This document shows, one piece after another, positions 5,620 to 9,230 of a DNA stretch of 9,230 nucleotides. Within the stretch, counting starts at the first letter, position 1, and the number at the start of each line of letters is the position of its first letter. A program made the translations under genes and the position numbers. Origin of the DNA: an uncultured Micrococcaceae bacterium (GTDB lineage Bacteria; Actinomycetota; Actinomycetes; Actinomycetales; Micrococcaceae); the NCBI GenBank assembly GCA_937896705.1, contig CALBOC010000347.1, positions 1-9,230 of the forward strand. Direction: 5' to 3'. The notes below the pieces were generated by a model. The model did no database searches. It saw nothing but the letters and a program-made list of their open reading frames with translations, and was not told where the DNA came from.

Positions 5620-7355
5620 GAGTCCTCCTGTGCAGGCTCGCGCTCTGCCGATTTCGATGATTGCAACGCCGCTTCGCGTTCGGCAGCGCGGCGCTCCGCA
5701 ATCGTTTGTCGTCGCTGCGCTTCTTTACCGGAGCGCTTGTTTTTCTTGTGTCGATGCTCTTTGACTTCGCCTTCGGGCCGGAATTCACGGACTCGGCCAG
5801 CACCTTGGTAGAGGGGTTTTTGACCCAGCAGGGACGGATCCATCCCAGACATGGGATGACCGCTGGCAAAGAATCTGGTCCTGGCCAAGAGCTGCATCAC
5901 AGGGTGGGTGAATAAGAACACCACGATGAGGTCGGCAATGGATGTCAGCCCTAGCGTAAATGCGAAGCCGCGAACATTGCCCACAGCAACAAAGAACAAC
6001 ACTACGGAAGCCAAAATATTGACCAGCTTGGACACCGTAATGGTCCGCTTGGCACGATCCCACCCATACGTTACGGCTGATTCGAAGGGGCGCCCGTTGC
6101 GCATCTCGTCTTTGATGCGCTCGAAATACACAATAAACGAGTCGGCGGTCAGCCCGATGGAGACGATAATCCCGGCGATACCGGCCAGTGAGAGTCGATA
6201 GTTATCTGACCACCCGAGGAGCACAATCGCCAGGTAGGTCAGTAAACCCATGATCCCAATAGAGGTCAGGGTAACCAGACCAAGAGCCCGATACTGGAAA
6301 AACTGATAGATGGCCACGAGTGCCAGACCGATCAGTCCCGCCATCAGACCCCAGAACAGTTGGTCTTGGCCAAGGGTTGCTGAAATCTGTTGTTCCGACT
6401 CAACTTCGAATGAGATCGGGAGTGCACCGTATTCGAGTTGCTCTGCTAGTTGAGCGGCGCGTTCTTCATCGAAGGTGCCTGAAATCTGAGCGCGGCCATC
6501 GGTGATGACGGCCTGCGATGCCGGCGCGGACACGATCTGGCCATCCAACAGGATCGCAAACTGGTTCTGTGGCGGATTCATGCCCGTGAGGCGCTGCGTG
6601 ACCTCGCGAAAGGCTTCAGCACCTTCCTCTTCAAACGTGATATTGACAACCCACTGACTGGAAGCCACACCGGTTGGCGTTTGGGCCATCCCATGGTCTG
6701 CGGAGTCAATTTGATCGCCAGAGATCTCCAGTGGACCCAGAATATATTTGACGCCCATCTCAAAGTCACAGGCAACCACGGCTTCATCCGCGGGCAAATT
6801 ATCACGCACTTGACCGGCATCTGGTGCTGTGCAGTCGTAGTTTTGGAATTCGTCGTAGAGTTCCGGCGTGATCCAGTTCGGGTCTGAACCGTGTTCCGGA
6901 GTAGCCTCCGGTTCTGGCATCTCGGAGACGTCGACTTGCTCTTCTTCAGGAACTGCCGTGAAGGGCCCCTGCGTGATGACCGAGCGGAATTCCATGTTGG
7001 CCGAGGCTTGAATTAGATCCCGTGTCTGCTCGTCTGGGCTACCCGGCATTGAGACGACAACGTTATTGTCGCCTTGGGTGTTAATCTCGGCTTCTGAGAC
7101 CCCTGTCCCGTCAACGCGCTGGCGGATGATCTCGACGGCCTGACTCATCTGCTCTGAGCTCACAGCTTCACCGGTAGATGTCTCTGGGGACAGGACCATT
7201 TGGGTCCCGCCCTCAAGATCCAGGGCCAGTAACGGTGTGCCGTCGGTATTGTTGGTCGCGATGCCGATCCCCAAGATGGCGCTTAAGCCAACAATGATTA
7301 CGGCTAACCATGCCAGGGATCGTCGGGCGCGAGATTGCGGGGTCTTAGACGCCAT
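5616..7355 (-). CDS. secD: Protein translocase subunit SecD
   Basis: SecD (579 residues) is the larger partner of SecF in the proton-driven accessory complex of the Sec translocon. TM1 is at about 13-33 after a basic N-terminus (RARRS). The D1 motif LDLEGGTQ is at 45-52, followed by the P1 region with GTGVSEAEI and VSMPG. An acidic Pro/Glu-rich linker (about 134-160) and a stretch with two cysteines (C175, C196) precede the second conserved segment, LTGMNPPQNQFAILLDGQIVSAP (256-278). TM2-TM6 lie at about 333-353, 357-380, 389-412, 440-458 and 464-486. The TM4 hallmark GLTADSFIVYFERIKDE (401-417) carries the conserved acidic D405. The last 60 residues are a hydrophilic, Arg/Lys/Glu-rich cytoplasmic tail. 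ATG 7355 gives a sensible N-terminus but has no clear Shine-Dalgarno sequence. It lies 51 bp after yajC, and its stop overlaps the secF start. Confidence 0.98.
   Translation of the reverse strand: MASKTPQSRARRSLAWLAVIIVGLSAILGIGIATNNTDGTPLLALDLEGGTQMVLSPETSTGEAVSSEQMSQAVEIIRQRVDGTGVSEAEINTQGDNNVVVSMPGSPDEQTRDLIQASANMEFRSVITQGPFTAVPEEEQVDVSEMPEPEATPEHGSDPNWITPELYDEFQNYDCTAPDAGQVRDNLPADEAVVACDFEMGVKYILGPLEISGDQIDSADHGMAQTPTGVASSQWVVNITFEEEGAEAFREVTQRLTGMNPPQNQFAILLDGQIVSAPASQAVITDGRAQISGTFDEERAAQLAEQLEYGALPISFEVESEQQISATLGQDQLFWGLMAGLIGLALVAIYQFFQYRALGLVTLTSIGIMGLLTYLAIVLLGWSDNYRLSLAGIAGIIVSIGLTADSFIVYFERIKDEMRNGRPFESAVTYGWDRAKRTITVSKLVNILASVVLFFVAVGNVRGFAFTLGLTSIADLIVVFLFTHPVMQLLARTRFFASGHPMSGMDPSLLGQKPLYQGAGRVREFRPEGEVKEHRHKKNKRSGKEAQRRQTIAERRAAEREAALQSSKSAEREPAQEDS
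5624..5629 (-). promoter_or_regulatory. secF Shine-Dalgarno site inside secD 3' end
   Basis: A perfect AGGAGG on the minus strand sits 4 nt before the secF ATG and within the last codons of secD. Together with the ATGA overlap (5619-5616) it fixes the secF start and indicates coupled translation, which would favour matched SecD and SecF synthesis. Confidence 0.85.
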
Positions 7356-7406
7356 AGGTTTTAGGGACTTTCAGTATTCTGTTCGTCGAATGAAGCTGCT
7401 AAGGGT

Positions 7407-7865
7407 CTAACGGTCGCGATCATCGCGTGGGTCGTTGTATTCGGAGCCGTACTCGGAGTTCTTGGTATCAGGACCAGCTTGCTCAGGGTAATCGGGAATA
7501 TCATCCACGGTGATGTCGGATTCTGGGAGTTGTTCTACGTCAGTTTCTTCCACGACTTGACCGATGGCTTGCAGGTGTATGGTCGCGTACTGGCCGGGTG
7601 AAAGTTCCATAATGGCTTTATTGTCGTCATGGTCAACCTGTGTGATGGTGCCATACAGACCGAAGGTCGTCATGACTTCCATTCCTGGCTGCAGCGAGGC
7701 GCGCTGTTCTTGCTGTGTCTTCATAGCTTTGCGGCTACGACGAATCATCATGAAGAACAGCAAGGCCAGCACGGCCAGCATCAGCAGCATGAACATGCCA
7801 GATCCACCTTCTTGGCCGCCTTGGGCTTGTGCGACAACGGTGGGTAACTCGGCGTTATTAATCAT
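7407..7865 (-). CDS. yajC: Preprotein translocase subunit YajC
   Basis: YajC (152 residues) is a single-pass membrane protein that associates with SecDF. A short, Gly/Gln-rich extracytoplasmic N-terminus (1-23) precedes one hydrophobic segment at about 24-40 and a basic cytoplasmic boundary (RRSRKAMK, 42-49). The conserved core follows: LQPGMEVMTTFGLYGTITQVD at 58-78 and AIMELSPGQYATIHLQAIGQVV at 84-105. The C-terminal 46 residues form a long acidic, disordered-looking tail ending in a DPRDDRDR run. The protein is longer than the roughly 110 residues of E. coli YajC, mainly because of this tail. The start ATG 7865 has only a weak purine stretch upstream; M24 would remove the N-terminal segment but begin at the membrane helix, so the longer form is preferred. 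It lies 51 bp before secD, consistent with a yajC-secD-secF operon, and 161 bp after ruvB. Confidence 0.95.
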   Translation of the reverse strand: MINNAELPTVVAQAQGGQEGGSGMFMLLMLAVLALLFFMMIRRSRKAMKTQQEQRASLQPGMEVMTTFGLYGTITQVDHDDNKAIMELSPGQYATIHLQAIGQVVEETDVEQLPESDITVDDIPDYPEQAGPDTKNSEYGSEYNDPRDDRDR

Positions 7866-7917
7866 CAGTAATCTACCAACTATCTAGGTCGTGTGAGTGC
7901 TCAGTCTGCACGCACGG

Positions 7918-7938
7918 AAAACTACCGCCGGGCGGCAA
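7918..7938 (-). terminator. Weak hairpin with short T run between ruvB and yajC
   Basis: Minus-strand RNA can form a 7-bp stem UUGCCGC/GCGGUAG (7938-7932 and 7928-7922, including two G·U pairs) with a 3-nt loop, followed directly by four U (7921-7918). It lies about 90 nt after the ruvB stop. It could terminate ruv transcripts weakly, or act in the yajC leader if the promoter lies upstream at 7961-7990. The short stem makes either role tentative. Confidence 0.35.
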
Positions 7939-7960
7939 TTAACACATAATGTCTGAGCCT

Positions 7961-7990
7961 ATCCTAATGGCCCATAGGAAATAGCGTGAA
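7961..7990 (-). promoter_or_regulatory. Possible yajC-secDF promoter with overlapping palindrome
   Basis: On the minus strand TTCACG (7990-7985) and TAGGAT (7966-7961) are separated by 18 bp. TAGGAT is a good actinobacterial -10 form; TTCACG is a 4/6 match to TTGACA. Between and across them lies a near-perfect inverted repeat at 7962-7979 (TCCT-A-ATGG-C-CCATAGGA, one extra A). This would place the start of transcription near 7954, giving a leader of about 90 nt before yajC. Promoter and operator functions are inferred from sequence shape only. Confidence 0.3.
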
Positions 7991-8026
7991 TTTGGGGCCT
8001 GATCTCTGAGCAAGCGCGACGACCTA

Positions 8027-9193
8027 TTAGTCGCGATCTTCAAAATATAAGATCCCGTCGAGATCCTCTTGATGCACTGGACCAGCTGGTTCAGTGTTTA
8101 GCCGTGACGGATCATCCGGACTTCTATCGCCAGGTACAAGAGACCATAGTCCCTGAGTGGAGGTATCTTCCGGTGGGGTCAAGCCCAGATGTTCCCAAGC
8201 GGCCGGCATCGCGATTCGACCGCGCGGTGTACGTCCCAACAGCCCTTCGCGAACCAGGTAGGGCTCTGCCACTGTTTCGACGGTTTCGACTTCCTCACCA
8301 ACGGCAATCGCCAAGGTGGAAAGCCCCACCGGTCCCCCGTGGAATTTCGTACATAGCGCGTCGAGTACGGAACGGTCGAGTCGATCCAAGCCTCGAGAGT
8401 CCACTTCATACATGTCCAAGGCTGCCGCTGCTGCCCGGGCATCAACGTCAGGTAGCTGATTCACTAAAGCCCAGTCCCGCACGCGACGTAGCAAGCGGTT
8501 GGCAATACGAGGTGTTCCTCGAGAACGTGTGGCAATTTCGGTAAACGCTTCGGAAGTGAGCCGCATATCAAGCATCGTGGCAGATCTGCGTAGCACCATC
8601 TCGAGCTCTTCGTTGGAATAGAAGTCAAGGTGTCCAGTAAACCCGAATCGGTCTCGTAACGGTCCGGGCAGCAGCCCTGCGCGCGTGGTGGCGCCCACGA
8701 TGGTGAAGTGGGGTAATTCCAGCGGGATCGAAGTCGCCCCGGCCCCTTTGCCTACGACAATGTCGACCCGGAAGTCTTCCATAGCCATGTAGAGCATTTC
8801 CTCGGCTGGCCTGGACATCCGGTGAATTTCGTCCAGAAAGAGGACTTCGCCTTCGGTCAGGGACGATAAAATGGCCGCCAGGTCACCTGAATGTTGGATG
8901 GCGGGGCCCGAGGAGATACGCAGTGGAGCGTTCATTTCTTCTGCCACGATCATCGACAGGGTGGTTTTACCCAGCCCTGGTGGTCCGGATAAAAGAATAT
9001 GATCTGCTGTTGCACCGCGCAGTTTGGCTGCTTCTAAGACCAAAGAAAGCTGGTTTCGGACGCGGTGCTGACCCACGAACTCTGCAAGATGCTTGGGTCG
9101 CAATGCTGCTTCCACTTCTCGCTCTTCGCTCATGGAGCTTCCGGCGACGATCCGATCGTCACCGTGTTCTGAGGGGAATCCGCCGGTAGTCAT
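8027..9193 (-). CDS. ruvB: Holliday junction branch migration ATPase RuvB
   Basis: RuvB is the AAA+ hexameric motor that, with RuvA, drives branch migration of Holliday junctions in recombination and repair. Visible motifs: [15 protein letters not shown] (28-42), Walker [10 protein letters not shown] (70-78), Walker B FLDEIHR (119-125), sensor 1 VGATTRAG (166-173), the arginine-finger region PLRDRFG (178-184), sensor 2 [16 protein letters not shown] (225-240), and a winged-helix C-terminal domain ending with [26 protein letters not shown] and [10 protein letters not shown]. The family core ends at about residue 341, yet the frame continues for 47 more residues, giving 388 against the 335-350 usual for RuvB. 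The start ATG 9193 lies 3 bp after the probable ruvA stop and has only a modest purine stretch upstream. M21 (9133) is an alternative with GGAAG upstream; both retain the conserved core. Co-transcription with ruvA is likely. Confidence 0.98.
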   Translation of the reverse strand: MTTGGFPSEHGDDRIVAGSSMSEEREVEAALRPKHLAEFVGQHRVRNQLSLVLEAAKLRGATADHILLSGPPGLGKTTLSMIVAEEMNAPLRISSGPAIQHSGDLAAILSSLTEGEVLFLDEIHRMSRPAEEMLYMAMEDFRVDIVVGKGAGATSIPLELPHFTIVGATTRAGLLPGPLRDRFGFTGHLDFYSNEELEMVLRRSATMLDMRLTSEAFTEIATRSRGTPRIANRLLRRVRDWALVNQLPDVDARAAAAALDMYEVDSRGLDRLDRSVLDALCTKFHGGPVGLSTLAIAVGEEVETVETVAEPYLVREGLLGRTPRGRIAMPAAWEHLGLTPPEDTSTQGLWSLVPGDRSPDDPSRLNTEPAGPVHQEDLDGILYFEDRD

Positions 9194-9196
9194 AGA

Positions 9197-9230
9197 TTAG
9201 TGTCTCTGCCTTGTCTGGCCTTCGCCGAGG
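9197..9230 (-). CDS. ruvA: Probable 3' end of ruvA (partial)
   Basis: Reading minus-strand codons into the ruvB start gives LGEGQTRQRH followed by TAA at 9199-9197, 3 bp before the ruvB ATG. An ALG-type ending is usual for RuvA domain III, and ruvA immediately precedes ruvB in most actinobacteria. Only ten residues are inside the window, so the identity rests mainly on context. A competing frame (ending in RDTNL, with its TGA overlapping the ruvB ATG as ATGA) is also open to the edge and cannot be excluded. Confidence 0.5.
   Translation of the reverse strand, partial: LGEGQTRQRH

Noticed and set aside
8104..8544. Plus-strand open frame of 146 residues opposite ruvB
   Set aside because: Covers the conserved RuvB winged-helix region on the other strand; no domain and Arg/Pro-rich shadow composition.
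1..9230. Search for mobile elements, CRISPR arrays, tRNA/rRNA genes and defence clusters
   Set aside because: No transposase, integrase, spaced direct repeats or tRNA-like cloverleaf was seen. Gene order and sequence are those of conserved core genes, with no sign of horizontal insertion.

Overview
The window is an ordinary-looking, densely packed piece of actinobacterial chromosome. The gene content and order, ruvA(end)-ruvB-yajC-secD-secF-rel on the minus strand facing a DUF349 gene and a small AbiEi-like gene on the plus strand, is the arrangement I associate with Micrococcaceae (Arthrobacter and relatives). The RuvB, SecD and Rel proteins also look actinobacterial: a SecD TM4 motif containing TADSF, a single long bifunctional Rel, and RuvB with the EAALRPK start. 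Hand counts of a few lines give G+C in the 50s %, low for that family, so a lower-GC Micrococcaceae such as Enteractinococcus or Yaniella is a guess, not a demonstrated identity.

Layout. Positions 1-78 are a short leader at the window edge. 79-1440 (+) encodes a coiled-coil DUF349 protein and ends in a textbook intrinsic terminator (1470-1509). 1525-2136 (+) encodes a 203-residue protein resembling stand-alone AbiEi-type antitoxins or wHTH proteins. It converges with rel (2148-4445, -), leaving only 11 bp between the stop codons. Behind rel lies a 145-bp gap holding a hairpin downstream of secF. Then come secF (4591-5619), secD (5616-7355, sharing ATGA with secF) and yajC (7407-7865), all on the minus strand. 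A 161-bp gap with a weak hairpin and a promoter-like palindrome separates yajC from ruvB (8027-9193, -). The last 34 bases probably hold the 3' end of ruvA.

How the genes work together. YajC-SecD-SecF is the accessory complex of the SecYEG translocon and uses the proton motive force to pull secreted proteins out. RuvAB branch-migrates Holliday junctions. Rel makes and degrades (p)ppGpp for the stringent response. These are neighbours by conserved synteny rather than one pathway. The DUF349 and AbiEi-like genes are the two loci whose roles are not established.

I found no mobile element, CRISPR array, tRNA, rRNA or phage gene, and no convincing undescribed system. The points most worth a second look are an extended RuvB C-terminus, the transcriptional isolation of the AbiEi-like gene directly after a strong terminator and tail-to-tail with rel, a strand-specific hairpin after secF, a cysteine pair in the SecD extracytoplasmic insert, and start-site ambiguities for rel, ruvB and the AbiEi-like gene.
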